48,949 nucleotides of DNA from a virus, in IMG/VR virus record IMGVR_UViG_3300030202_001057, positions 620-49,568 of that record; one strand, 5' to 3'. The translations under genes were made by a program, and so were the position numbers. The notes under the pieces are model-generated. The model was not told the origin of the DNA and made no database searches. It was given only the letters and a program-made list of their open reading frames with translations. Below are positions 15,501 to 22,781 of this stretch, one piece after another. Numbering within the stretch: position 1 is the stretch's first letter; the number at the start of each line of letters is the position of its first letter.

Positions 15501-17344
15501 AAAGTAGCACCAATAGTTGGAGCTAATGCTCCTCCCATTACACCACTCATAAGCATTGACTGGAGCATAGCACCGCTTTGTTCTCTTTGATACGCCATAG
15601 CATTAGCAGTTTCTTCTCCATAGAAAGCCTCGTTCATGACATCTTCAATGGAGGTAGCGTACTCGTATTCTAAATAACCCCAGACAACTCCTTCGCCTGC
15701 GCCTGAAACTGCTCTGTAAGCCATTTTACCTGATGTTGATTCGGGAAGATATTTACCTGACTGTAAGTAGTTATAGAAGTTTTTAGCTTTCCCTGCTGCA
15801 CCTTTACCTTTAGTTACACCCGTTTTAAAATAAAATAAAGTAGACGGCACCAATAATTCTGACACAATCTGAGTAGGCATAATTCGTTGGGCGTTTAAAA
15901 GAATATCTCCAAAGTTTTCAACCCCTCGTCCTAATTTTGTTACGCCTACATCAACCATATCATTTAGGTTTCTTAATCCAGTACCAAGTCTACCCATTCT
16001 ACTAACAGTTTCGTAAGTATTAGTAGCTTTATTAAGTCGCTTAACACTAAGTGCTGCATCAATACCGTAAGAAAGACCTGCTGCTCCTTGAATTAATCTT
16101 CCGCCCCCTTTAAGAAGAGCCCAACCCCCTAAAGTTACACCTGTAGCTAAAATATCTAAAGGTAAAGAGGGATCGGTAGTAAATCCGTATCCTAACATAT
16201 TCATTGTACCCGCTACACCAAAACCGTCAGATCTACTTACAAATTCTCCAATATTATATTCAATCTGGCGTTTATTTAATCCGGCAGAGAATGCAACTGA
16301 GTTTTTAGAGTTTTTTAAATCTTCAATAATATGAGGATTTTTAACTAAGTATTCTCTAACTTGAGGATTGTCTGACGTTTCAATAGCCGCAGCTAAAAGA
16401 TCTCTAACTCCGGGTAAGTCTTCTGTTCCTTGCCATGATTTATCTTCAGCTAAAAGAAGTTTATCAATACCATCTTCTCTGCCGAACATAGTTTCGTAAC
16501 TTACGTACTCGTCTTCGCCGTAGAAAGGATTCATCTTACGGAGATTTCCAGTAAACCAGTTATCGCTTGGGCTGTAATTTGCTAAATCAATTTGTTCTTG
16601 TACTGCTTGATCTTTAAATAAAACATCTAAGTCTACTCCCTTTAGTTGATGGTCTTCAGGAAGAGAATCAATAACCTGTTCTAAAATGTTTTTATCGAAC
16701 ATCCTCATCTTCATTTGATTGGCTTGTTCGCCCATAACATTAAGAGATTTACCTAAAACAGACTGGAAGGTAGGGGCAGCACCAGCGTTTTGGTAAGCAG
16801 ACGCATCAAACGCATTAGATAAATCAAAGAAACGCTGACCTGTAGCAAACTGAATATTACCAAATAACTTACTATTTAAATACGTGGAAGCATTTTCAGG
16901 ATCCGCTAAAGCTGAGTTTACACCTCTTGTAAACAAAGGTGATCCTTGAAAAAGTAATTCTAGTTTTTCATTCTTACCTAAGTTTTCTCTCTGTTGGTCA
17001 ATTTCATCTGCAATACTTTGGATTTGCCTTGTAAAGAAATCGTTATCAGCCCTAATACCCTCCATAAGTTCTACGGGGTTAACCCTAAAAGGTGTAAATA
17101 AGTTTTCTGCTACATCGCTAAAGGAATCTAAAATATATTTAGAATCCATAGTATCGTAAATATACGGAGCAGCATCTGCTGAACCTTGAATAAAACTACC
17201 GATATTATCACTTAACAACTGCTCTGACATTACATCAGATAAAGTTCTAGGAGCAATGTTTTTTTCGTACTCTGCTCGTCTAAGTTTTTCATAGAATTCA
17301 GTAGCTTCTTTTGAATAGTTCTCACTATTAAAATCAATAGGCAT
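3515..17344 (-). CDS. giant internal virion / ejection protein (4609 aa), gp16-position
   Basis: It sits in the place of T7 gp16 (about 1318 aa), directly behind the gp15-like protein, and is about 3.5 times longer. Visible parts: N-terminus with Gly/Ala-rich hydrophobic segments (about 375-640, e.g. ILATGVTLGGWALL) that could enter membranes; a long coiled coil (about 830-935); long helical charged stretches; a zincin-like ILEELGHLIGQ at about residue 3283 where the usual first His of HExxH is Glu; and a C-terminal hydrophobic Gly/Ala region (about 4360-4550) like that of other podovirus inner-core proteins. I do not see a lysozyme or transglycosylase motif. A role in DNA ejection is inferred from position and composition. 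It resembles 'large polyvalent protein' architectures. The ribosome site AAGGAATAAACT precedes ATG 17344; one uninterrupted frame of 13.8 kb. Confidence 0.75.
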   Translation of the reverse strand: MPIDFNSENYSKEATEFYEKLRRAEYEKNIAPRTLSDVMSEQLLSDNIGSFIQGSADAAPYIYDTMDSKYILDSFSDVAENLFTPFRVNPVELMEGIRADNDFFTRQIQSIADEIDQQRENLGKNEKLELLFQGSPLFTRGVNSALADPENASTYLNSKLFGNIQFATGQRFFDLSNAFDASAYQNAGAAPTFQSVLGKSLNVMGEQANQMKMRMFDKNILEQVIDSLPEDHQLKGVDLDVLFKDQAVQEQIDLANYSPSDNWFTGNLRKMNPFYGEDEYVSYETMFGREDGIDKLLLAEDKSWQGTEDLPGVRDLLAAAIETSDNPQVREYLVKNPHIIEDLKNSKNSVAFSAGLNKRQIEYNIGEFVSRSDGFGVAGTMNMLGYGFTTDPSLPLDILATGVTLGGWALLKGGGRLIQGAAGLSYGIDAALSVKRLNKATNTYETVSRMGRLGTGLRNLNDMVDVGVTKLGRGVENFGDILLNAQRIMPTQIVSELLVPSTLFYFKTGVTKGKGAAGKAKNFYNYLQSGKYLPESTSGKMAYRAVSGAGEGVVWGYLEYEYATSIEDVMNEAFYGEETANAMAYQREQSGAMLQSMLMSGVMGGALAPTIGATFEGVIAAGKALPKATKDIAVGLSESTPFSRNKEPEVSDDVIDKINGKLEEKIAQRNEESRLYRLGQVSKDTLKNIGNRIINNAISGDARIALNLALKDVEFGESETNQTSAVNVLEKEILGLSAKSKRGGLSIKKAVVAVKKALNGERVSPEEFIRRVREDLKQQSTTQKFFIDRKTNFAIEQARQEQQELMGIIEQENVAQKTTDGNEPATAEQVTERQENSNTESDKLITETKKVFDEVEEEVEASKENIEKIENELHKIRTRIKRFKRTGKAGKAKAKEFENQAVKLENKLDELNNILENQLVERVEAVENYKTAVLKKDSENVPFLAGDISDYRKRLKKKLQSDLKGIEGASGAAVMGILGMDNDLINRLMSGPITEEEKAVLMKLKNYDAADSLTEAELNTVRSLIDNDFLESIRGRDISNHEKYFHRLISSGIDPEQAFEAARYYMLAEDLRSIGNNPIKTADEAKIELVKKGLSELEDSDAKIKQFEEAIQKVKDEEDSLLNGDLEKLNFRKRTVERLARAIGIEKVNKKTKEKLIAEVKNKFDKGLSEAEKDSYRKVLSMIGSDSTFFSRESVKRVEGLIEESIKTQEDEIINREINRQLDLDPEYSGLKRKENEVLGPARKTKEETAESMKQFGIEFTEKGRDVLADVPASEFIPENLKAEVKKELDAIRKRQNEIRKEISDRVKQDSKRIIQNKIRLESERIMIESRPPVGFVVPLMRLLMKTSSFLMLQRQKAERVKGSVLEGGFEFDNTISRSDLLGLLATEEMWPLYNKIREMSNGRSDAFDGEVVLAAMKDALYLADKNQSPVFIKSIDDTYNRVFNREIEGTPLFEGEGGVRNQLDFNQEIIDGSIRRAKEWSTLNPNLRYNGEDVTPISIEEWNQNFERRLAKLVETNDKIDSSGLRSPGQIVKRVLDLFNADLPEGLRLKSFDELGGTKDLVSPNRAAAAVVQALTTQREGTSRVTGRRAVAGSRGFVEQASSMGTRRNTKIQERTDSVIADMYSEYDLNDKINHLLKAEYGDIEALYQFVKNFKINPEVIPNRSRDTGMLILPTRAFDSLTDKMPKGIDDAIEANYAHFISSDPAFMSTVHDAVFPMFSSIVVGDAMHFNSRFNIEGTSINPFKGLGWGFPVGIARGGSFQAGVLVASEITFGYKNLFNVARKAYDQKYEKEYGMDFAEFFFGGGLEKLPSEQRKKVQDELFPAITEEFDADSSGSNIMLSIVQGVEGAQALREFFRTILKDLDEEDGTALYDEFIDVNYETVYDQVKKAVIDDLQGDKIDNLLKNNEVELGKYKPSLAMLKKLFEQAEDLDINLKAIFKSPTMTDLYQAGAKTMGDAIYAKFFNKKDVKEKLIKSGLISATDYDSTAILSSSFLGKLFNETAAPNEIAWIKDTLFPNRSGANKITNAKLQEYFNNFKLTREGEIGAGTAIKEDASDLVNAGEQTEAEAVAALEGIVADSEDNDFNTLLKSALGMAKVLTENSFFKDTTQGSKVVASVVDNWLGKVMDNEELKSAIEKGQYDKAKTIYRELATFDTARNIKAQALNSYARQGFKFNKDSFSRMITAMFGGSIKVDDILDNMSPMARRSFEETFYNNLATSDHGRMYVPSGQTMISEKTFRQGEFYSIAEMVNDIDVDLGSLKENIRRLTILDLAIRAAEFTDKLPKIGDEEYTPKTYYDFLNQWEADSQRADQLRAAAIKGLKKVEQNRKVITRSTRENRDELIEKAEILEKMLSKIIDSTGEKRPDRVASVMEEMTGFEETSQVNFLPSAFGFLPKTYTNKFEGAPSGLIRRVQLERSNTVRRLRSLEEARQSFEGTKVSEDPFSLEDFASVSQIPEDLSQIKPLKIRSSVNTNVFDSYVANLDTAPPLPIVAEMTKIELDNFVQNVKNEQITQLQKDGRYDQILLNYYTYSAAQNGLNKNRDIQFKSDEVQDLIDAKKAVQYKNLRNEDLRIALENDIDIQIAQKELDALIDAAIIEKENIVRALTQWGFDAKNRVTDLYSLEGDTIDTIPVKEGVVSVEEAIQHTIYNNDMEAGNLLAWLADDATFLGQILTKEGHVEVVSGKGSDAQIAMNAKVAFAGGDSAALYLALYAMNYAKRHAVQKLLGEDYDVTSLEIAVFSEYWYKKFEGNDVSYLGERHPDLYRKFEETDRATIQDLLDEGTNLASDNFNNDYILKETTRSMPLTEAVANDIKKMFPGIERRLKKQGMTIKDLLMNKSEDSLLDPNKHKVFVNQFGEPTSPHHIKGKARVKLLPVEKLNAVNSIGNKKLFDAIRFAYALDPSGKLPFAKSLSSVIGGHDPFSSRGTSISEVRSNAVMMTQAIKYIMNNKQVEIQKDNRSKVFFGNKSQDAEFLFYLPGTIKSAFDNADNILADSIFEDIGELDNARLNSFKNTDKSSFIRAMELVPLMTSKDGMFNVFRRMETLRRNLRGEDIIDTVDLITDFNENIKPILDEIKQAKWNKMVADTRYDPNTFVNEQNISSNPQSVEAEFARSDQQTTFADIEDSSSFIVNDVELTADPSGPQASFDVELEINHAMSRRTEGNEQGSGLNSIDGVFSDDFFNGQSVAHGRFLGILQNLEAEGTINSSDKLLLKAVFSDKTNSGLLQKLFEKEVKVETDPDISGGRADASVERRIRIAKDLSESFKDISEFGAVGVILEELGHLIGQRMSEEGMTGFLTRAREMLKTKDGFDKFLEAERRIFGDPENRINYKDRKEELIGNIKSEKIDNLELFGPMFAMAVLLGDDVRAFMKGEDGKLLNEGHRMAKHYITRYNHYKDFVDTNIPTFIEATGFGKMVDENLTNITDFSGVRGSSKSVRKRKTSSEIADDLPPNEFSNEGPKKNFRHEENDVDRIDRIIEENTHEGFFYPQNIDTDLKKIEAVSRFMESKIKQVGSGQLVDSPFADIISGMLLGKLSRQTAERLIENVAQPFGSRKFALLGETDKLSGTILFLLQGIDTKSLISSSAFGTNLPTIQGLGLHLKAVFEPLMSGLLNMKVANFTPGMGRNGSPYSPYEAFVNMFWEITMNRDPRIGDKYGKEIKGWQGREAAMQRAQKLMSNMAEKQGQTVDLDDPKLDNLLNRIVDLVEMWSNPENGVWKQILAAQVDSNVFDVKLADRLQTEGVVPIKLSDSTFRNDGTDGIQARELLRNAISSLVERELVKSDLIEEDLFKVIFADSFEGADIDGPTRINMTRLADIYNNEYVNKFTNNSSRAFKELLNDIKSGKLTKSKILSEEEIKVYNKHISEQMERTENQQKMIESIQDKRMKELQSSQMRTSDSVVNKLADLVSEGYMQKFGSSAYSFIGDKFLSTADMFDSPEIRKYLNLDPIEIFTSVMRGQAAQAFDRQVFGNALGMRGFGIGDLINSIDTYFNRSPTEYKDIMLNSLMQQEGNKRGLTGTEKTKFKHALNYIKKTYQLGVGTLKWDDKDATSIGFINMLNKLGQLGAAVSVGPRLAFAAMLEETPMSVIGSLKANLTAMNKYMGENIRVLQNKDESREWLQGLGFITQDLMYEANVVLSKIGLDDSRGISEGGNEPLKIDQMIKRIYKFTSTGLDTQVQHNRAFGVRKAITDMDQLFYRMTDEHSIMIDKDGNETFISPKEDKLVATFDDLYNMFKGVDISKYSNSDLNADLKQLGLGADIRNLVMDMLKNGLFSEDLAPIFKHMWRKYGDDIRQKGIPFDKMLNDVTFDYNSGAEIRAKQLQVINAFREIMFLAATRYAKQPSLSEHPATGASALGPFANLATSLTTYSSTVYGGLRKAGYAGMGLMASAVMAHALSGYMYYKLIQLQNSKNVDEMWAEMQRDPMQELQEAIMSVPFFGMNQMVIATLLQVLRGQRPQNTQIYNLAGIAMVNRMLQLPTRVINAFASINEGNTLKGAANVAAITPLPYFALVAAGIRSGEGFLNNNEYDFKYWSPYESGRKVKRSPKKKFVRNMKPSAPTPQRQPQAAPTSEGTGLTGMLNGLAQEYLKLEDGVKKSLDRRLLKPK

Positions 17345-17390
17345 AGTTTATTCCTTGTTTAAGTATTTAGTTTAAAATTAATTTTTAAGA

Positions 17391-20300
17391 TTAAATCTTA
17401 GGGGTGTTTAGACTACCCCGCGATAGTCTTCGCAGTTCTGTTTCGGCGAGTGCTGCTTCTTTTTTTTGTTCTTCTTTAAAGAATTTATAAGTCCAGAAAT
17501 TGGGATAATTTTTATAATTAAATTTTGACTGCGGTACATCCCTTCTTCCAGTGTGTAATAAAATACGATCTCTAAATTCTTCTGCTCTAAGCTGTAACTG
17601 ATTATTACCATTTCCGTTTAACATGTACGGAGACATTCTATTTCCTTCGTTTACCATATAGTAAAACGTACCGTTAATATTTTCATAAGCAAAAATACCG
17701 TTAGTAGTAGAAGTACTAGTTCGCTCAAAGTTATCGTGTGTATCTTTTAAAAAGTCTAATGCAGCCTTTAAACCTTCTTTTTCTTTAATTTGTGCAGTAG
17801 CTGTATATAAAACAGAAAGTTGATTTAAAGCGAATAAAGACATACCTTCTTCAATCATTTCTACACCGTCTTCGCCTGTAAATCTTCTACCCCCTAATAA
17901 ATTAGTTTCGCCTCTCGGAGAAGCTAACATTTTAAGCAAATCTAGATAAGCTTGAGGCGCAGCCCCTCCCTCAATATGTCTGTGTAAATGATCAAAATTA
18001 TTCTCATCTGTAAGCAAGTTTTCAAAAGCTGATGTTACTTTATAGAACGAGCTAATCGGAACGCTAGTTTGTGAAAGCTGAGTGTTATGGTTTATAACCC
18101 CCATATTTGCATATCCCCCAGTCATTCCCCCAGTCATTCCGGTATCTTCTACAAATCGAGTTCTAAAGGCGTTTGCTCCGGTTGGATCCCACGCATTAAA
18201 TTGAATGGTATTTTGATCGTCTGCTGTACCTTGAAATGTATTTACATCAAAGGTATAATTACCTAAAGCGTCTAACTCTTCATCAGTAGCCCCAATTTCT
18301 TTCATAGAAGCTTTTACCATTTCTGTAACATATTTATTACCTTTATCTGTTGCTTGAGTAATGCCAATAGAAACTCTTGTATTATTTTGTTTTAAAATAG
18401 ATAAAAGCAAATCCATAGAGTCTTCTGGTCCTACTTGTCCTCTATCTCTTAGACTAGTTACTGAAACAATACCATTATGTAACGCTGTTTCCATTTGTCC
18501 GTTCTCGACAAACTTTGTTAATATATCCCTATTTTGTAATGCTCCTCCTGCAATAGCTTGTGCTACAGAAAGACCAAAGTTTTGTTGTGTGTCCATACTA
18601 ATAAGAGGCGCACCTACTTCGCTTACAAACGACCTATTAGGAATATTCATATTAAAACCGTGATTAACAAAAGTTGCGGGATTAGAAGGATCAACTCCTC
18701 GGGGTATAAAAATATTTGACATACTCGCTATTTTAAATACACCGGGTCCAAACGAAGGTAATTCTATCCCACTTGAAGGACTAATAAAATAAGATTGAAA
18801 TCCTTCCATAACAGAACGTGCTGCTTCTGTTTCGTTTGGGCTTATTGCTGATAAAACTCTACCATTTTTAAACATGTAGTCAGCGAGTATTCTGTTTCTA
18901 GGTGCGCTAGATTCAAGATTTTGGATACCCGATAACATCTGTGTATTAAGCCCTAAGTAGTTACCGACAAAACCAATGGCAGCTTGTTTTAATTCGTTGT
19001 TAGGAAGATTTGTACCAAATAAATTACTTATTGCTGCAATGCTTTTTGCGTTTTTTTCTCTCCAGCCAATAAAATCAAAATCTGTTGTTTTGTTACCTTC
19101 TGGATCGTACATGTCACTTCTAGTTTGGTCACTAAATTTTGTTATTTGAGACGCTAACTCACTCATAGCTTCTTGAGGAACAGTACTAGAATTTGATCCG
19201 TTTCTTGCATCAAAGGCTAATTTAGATGCGACAGTACCAGATAAAAACGGAATCATTGCATTAGAATCACTACTTAGTTCAAACGAATCATTACTTGCTG
19301 TAATTAATTGAGTACTTTCTTCTACTTGTTTTGCGTAATTTGCAGTAAGAATACCTAAATTTGTTTTATATTTTTTAAAAGAATCTATCATCTCGGGATC
19401 TTTTGGGTTTTTAAACTGATTTGAAAGTCTTTCAAATTCTTGTAACATACCAAAATAATTAACTTCTTGTTTTGTTGCGTTTGTGTGTGCAGCTTCGACC
19501 AGTTCAATATCTTCAAGTAAACCAGTAGAAATGTTTAAGTCTGGATCACGCATAGTACGAAGAAACATATTAATTTTAGTTCTAAGGTGAATTTCCTGAT
19601 CTTCTAAAAATTGCATGGAATTACCGAACATTCCACTTTCTGCGGCAGCTATTAAAACACCATTAAGATATCTACCACCCTGTTGAGTTTCGTTTCCTCC
19701 TATAGATATTCCTTTTTTAAGTTCAACCAAAGTATTACTAAAGAATCTAGCTCTTTCGTTAACTTCATCACGCGAAATTAATAAACCTTGTTTATCGAGT
19801 GTTCTAGCTAATTCTTCTCTAGATTGTAAGTTTTTTTCTGATGGCGATTCGTTATATAAATCAGCAGTTTCAATAAGACTATTAATGCGTTCAGACTCAT
19901 ATAAAGAAAAAGAATTACCTACAGGATTTCCTACTCCTTCTCCCTGTTCATCATATTGATTAAATTCTGCTTGTGATCGAAGATATTCAGAGTAATAAAT
20001 AGATTGACTTAAGATATAATTTTTTTGACTAATTTGATCGTCAGAGCTTACATACCCTGTGTTATTTATTACATTAAGAATCTCACCTGCTCTGTCGGGT
20101 CCGCCGGTTGGAGGAGGAGTACCTAAATTATCTGGCTCTTTTACATCTAATAAAGCAGATTTTTCTGGTCCTAATACTTGCTTAAATCTCTGTTTAAATA
20201 AGTTTTCTGCATCCCCCAATGCTGAAGTTATTGACATAGTAAGACCAAAAAGTTCTTTCTGTTGAAAATCATACGGACCTTCGTCATTTTTTCTAGCGAT

Positions 20301-21512
20301 TTCATCATACTTATCACTTAACCACTCAGGATTCTCTTGAATATTTCTAACTAATTCTTGATTTTCAGGAGAAAAAGAAACAGAAGGAAATGCACTTAAA
20401 GTTTGTGAAATTTCTGTAGGAGATTTAGGTTGCCTACTAATTCCCGATAATTTAGCCCAAACATTAGGTATAAACGTAGAGGGATCTGCTGCCAAAGCTT
20501 CTCCGTCTCTTACAATAGAAGCGGCAATTTCAGTAGGAGATAAACCAAAATCAAAAAGAAAAGGAAGATCTGTGTTATTTGTAGTGGATGAGACTACACC
20601 TGAAAGTAAATTAGTTCTTTGTCCTTCTTTTTCAACAATAGTATTCCCCATAGATTTAAACGCAGAATACTTATTATCGATATTTTCCATTATGGCTTGA
20701 TTTTCAGTAATTGTTCTAGGGTCGTAACCGTTTTCAGCAAATACTGTTTCTAACTCAGCCATAAATTGATTTTGATTACCCGCAGAAGAAAAGAAACTAG
20801 GATCTTTAGATTTTAAAATAATGTCAGCCTGAAGCGAGGCAAAGTTGTTCATAGCCTCAAACTGTTTTTTATAAATCTGCTGCTGTTGACCGTCTGCCCA
20901 CAGTCTAGACTGGATATCAAATTGAGGTTCATTCGTTCTAAGATCTGCTGCTGATTGAACTAAAAATTCTTCCCTAGACATGGAATCATCTTGAGGATTA
21001 ACGGGATAGCTCATACTTGCTTGGATTGTTTTTGTAGCCCAATCGCTAAACCTTAATTTATCTTGAACACCGTTTAACTCCTGCAAAGCCCTAGTCTTTT
21101 GAGTATGTGCAGCAATTTGATATTTCCTTGACATTGGTTTAAAGTCACCGTAAGCTTTGCTAATTAATTCTAACTTTTGTTCATACCCCAGATCTGGATT
21201 AGCGTTGGTGCTTTGAGCAAATAAGAAAATATCATCAAATTTTTCTTTGTCTATACGATCCCTTACTTCAGTTCCTTGCTCAACAATTTTTCCTAAAGGT
21301 CGTAAGGCGTTTACTAAATTTGTAGCAATACTGGGAGCATACCCATAAGCTGAAGGAGCGTCTTGTCCGAACTTAATTGTACCCGGCTTAAATTGTGAAA
21401 CTTGTTTTGCAGTTTTGTACGTAGTTCTAGTTTGTCGTTGAACTCGTTCAAGCTGGCCCGGAATGCGTCCTGTTTGTTCTCTTTTATCATTTTGTGTAAT
21501 TCTGGGGGGCAT
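17391..21512 (-). CDS. internal virion protein, gp15-like position (1373 aa)
   Basis: Large, polar, Asn/Gln-rich helical protein starting MPPRITQNDKREQTGRIPGQ, with no signal peptide or membrane helix. In T7-like phages the protein between gp14 and gp16 (gp15, 747 aa) is an inner-core protein that enters the cell and helps pull in DNA; this one is almost twice that size. Assignment rests on order (gp14-like, this, gp16-like) and composition rather than on a recognisable domain. AAGGAGATAAACT precedes the ATG, 11 nt behind the gp14-like gene. The 46-nt gap to the giant gene is AT-rich and holds only a weak AAGAT/ATCTT stem. Confidence 0.7.
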   Translation of the reverse strand: MPPRITQNDKREQTGRIPGQLERVQRQTRTTYKTAKQVSQFKPGTIKFGQDAPSAYGYAPSIATNLVNALRPLGKIVEQGTEVRDRIDKEKFDDIFLFAQSTNANPDLGYEQKLELISKAYGDFKPMSRKYQIAAHTQKTRALQELNGVQDKLRFSDWATKTIQASMSYPVNPQDDSMSREEFLVQSAADLRTNEPQFDIQSRLWADGQQQQIYKKQFEAMNNFASLQADIILKSKDPSFFSSAGNQNQFMAELETVFAENGYDPRTITENQAIMENIDNKYSAFKSMGNTIVEKEGQRTNLLSGVVSSTTNNTDLPFLFDFGLSPTEIAASIVRDGEALAADPSTFIPNVWAKLSGISRQPKSPTEISQTLSAFPSVSFSPENQELVRNIQENPEWLSDKYDEIARKNDEGPYDFQQKELFGLTMSITSALGDAENLFKQRFKQVLGPEKSALLDVKEPDNLGTPPPTGGPDRAGEILNVINNTGYVSSDDQISQKNYILSQSIYYSEYLRSQAEFNQYDEQGEGVGNPVGNSFSLYESERINSLIETADLYNESPSEKNLQSREELARTLDKQGLLISRDEVNERARFFSNTLVELKKGISIGGNETQQGGRYLNGVLIAAAESGMFGNSMQFLEDQEIHLRTKINMFLRTMRDPDLNISTGLLEDIELVEAAHTNATKQEVNYFGMLQEFERLSNQFKNPKDPEMIDSFKKYKTNLGILTANYAKQVEESTQLITASNDSFELSSDSNAMIPFLSGTVASKLAFDARNGSNSSTVPQEAMSELASQITKFSDQTRSDMYDPEGNKTTDFDFIGWREKNAKSIAAISNLFGTNLPNNELKQAAIGFVGNYLGLNTQMLSGIQNLESSAPRNRILADYMFKNGRVLSAISPNETEAARSVMEGFQSYFISPSSGIELPSFGPGVFKIASMSNIFIPRGVDPSNPATFVNHGFNMNIPNRSFVSEVGAPLISMDTQQNFGLSVAQAIAGGALQNRDILTKFVENGQMETALHNGIVSVTSLRDRGQVGPEDSMDLLLSILKQNNTRVSIGITQATDKGNKYVTEMVKASMKEIGATDEELDALGNYTFDVNTFQGTADDQNTIQFNAWDPTGANAFRTRFVEDTGMTGGMTGGYANMGVINHNTQLSQTSVPISSFYKVTSAFENLLTDENNFDHLHRHIEGGAAPQAYLDLLKMLASPRGETNLLGGRRFTGEDGVEMIEEGMSLFALNQLSVLYTATAQIKEKEGLKAALDFLKDTHDNFERTSTSTTNGIFAYENINGTFYYMVNEGNRMSPYMLNGNGNNQLQLRAEEFRDRILLHTGRRDVPQSKFNYKNYPNFWTYKFFKEEQKKEAALAETELRRLSRGSLNTPKI

Positions 21513-21523
21513 AGTTTATCTCC

Positions 21524-22288
21524 TTAAAGCTGCATATTACCGTAGCCGCCAATATTTGTAGGGCCAACACCAGAGACACCATAGCCTCCGCTTAATCCGC
21601 CGAGTTGAAATCCTCCTCCAGATCCACCGGAACTACCGGAACTACTGGGGCTTGTTGCTGCTCCTCCGCCAAAGGCACCGCCTAAAGCACTACCAAGCAT
21701 TCCTCCGCCCATCACACCACTCATAACACCATTAAGAATTGCCATACTCATGTCAGGCTGCTGAGGCGGCATACCGGGTACATATGCGTCTGCTTGCTGC
21801 ATAGAATCATCGATTTGATTAAGGTTATTTCGATATTGAGTTTCCATAGCTTTTTCTGCATCAAGAGTATTAAAGAACTCCGTTTGCCAGTTTTTAGCTC
21901 CCTTGTGTTTCATTTGCTCACGAATGCGTTCTGCTGTTCCTGAAGATGAACCCAATTTAGCAGTAACCATAGAGTTAGTAGAAGCTTCTGTTAATCGCTG
22001 GTTTTCAGCCATAAACTGCCGTCTATCTTCAGTAGTTTTCTGAAAATTTAAACGTTCTCTGGCATAGTTTCTAGACATTGCCTCTGCATTAAGCATATTT
22101 TGAACTTGTTTTGTTGCATTAGCGTTTGCAATTCCAAATAGTTGCTTGCTGTGAGCAATAGTTTCTCTTATGGTTCTATCGTTATACGCGGCCATCTCTG
22201 CGTTATATTTGTTCCTTGCTTCACTACTTCCAGAAAATCCTCCTAAAACACCACCAGCAATCATACTACCAGCCATTAAATAAGGCAT
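21524..22288 (-). CDS. internal virion protein, gp14-like (254 aa)
   Basis: The N-terminus MPYLMAGSMIAGGVLGGFSG is a Gly-rich hydrophobic segment followed by a long amphipathic helix region (SEARNKYNAEMAAYNDRTIRE onward), and the C-terminus (about 185-254) is almost all Gly/Ser/Ala with repeated GG motifs. This is the usual plan of T7 gp14-type internal virion protein B (196 aa in T7), which inserts into the outer membrane during ejection. It is followed directly by the gp15-like gene. The ATG is 2 nt behind the stop of the sulfotransferase-like gene, with its ribosome site inside that gene. Confidence 0.7.
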   Translation of the reverse strand: MPYLMAGSMIAGGVLGGFSGSSEARNKYNAEMAAYNDRTIRETIAHSKQLFGIANANATKQVQNMLNAEAMSRNYARERLNFQKTTEDRRQFMAENQRLTEASTNSMVTAKLGSSSGTAERIREQMKHKGAKNWQTEFFNTLDAEKAMETQYRNNLNQIDDSMQQADAYVPGMPPQQPDMSMAILNGVMSGVMGGGMLGSALGGAFGGGAATSPSSSGSSGGSGGGFQLGGLSGGYGVSGVGPTNIGGYGNMQL

Positions 22289-22289
22289 A

Positions 22290-22781
22290 TCAATCCTCCA
22301 TAAAAGAAAGTATTTCGTCTAATTTATCGTTTATGTCTTCTGTATAGACATGCAAGATGGGGTAATTAGCTTCTTCTAAAGCCCTTGTAAGACACCACCT
22401 AGACCAATCAATGATATCTGTAGGTGGATTAAAAGGGGATGTAAAATTAACTATTTCCTTTTCTTTTTTATAAATTCTATTGACGCTTTCTAATTGTCTT
22501 TCTTTATCTTTGCGTTCTAATATAAGAAGCCTGTTTATGTTATACACTGGGGTTTTTAGCAACAAGGCAGGCCAAACCTTTACATACATGTTTTTCCACA
22601 TGTGATCTTTACAACCATCCTCCATTACTTGAGGATCTAATTCCCAGAACCCATCAGGATTTTCATCCTTAGGGGTAAAATATAAAAACTTTTTACCAGC
22701 AATAGGTAATCCATTTTTTCGTAAAAAATTCATTGTAAACGAAGTACCAACTCGTGGTCCTATTCCGGTAACTACTCTCAT
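22290..22781 (-). CDS. short P-loop sulfotransferase-like protein (163 aa)
   Basis: It opens MRVVTGIGPRVGTSFTMNFL, a P-loop-like PAPS-binding (5'-PSB) motif of the G-x-G-R-V-G-T-S type, followed by ENPDGFWE, which I have seen in phage and bacterial sulfotransferase-fold proteins. LLILERKDKERQLESVNRI fits the second nucleotide-contact region (R followed by S). At 163 aa it is shorter than typical sulfotransferases (about 250-300 aa) and may be a minimal version or a related P-loop protein. It overlaps the terminase stop (ATGA) so is translationally coupled to it. Substrate unknown; modification of host or virion surface molecules is possible. Confidence 0.6.
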   Translation of the reverse strand: MRVVTGIGPRVGTSFTMNFLRKNGLPIAGKKFLYFTPKDENPDGFWELDPQVMEDGCKDHMWKNMYVKVWPALLLKTPVYNINRLLILERKDKERQLESVNRIYKKEKEIVNFTSPFNPPTDIIDWSRWCLTRALEEANYPILHVYTEDINDKLDEILSFMED

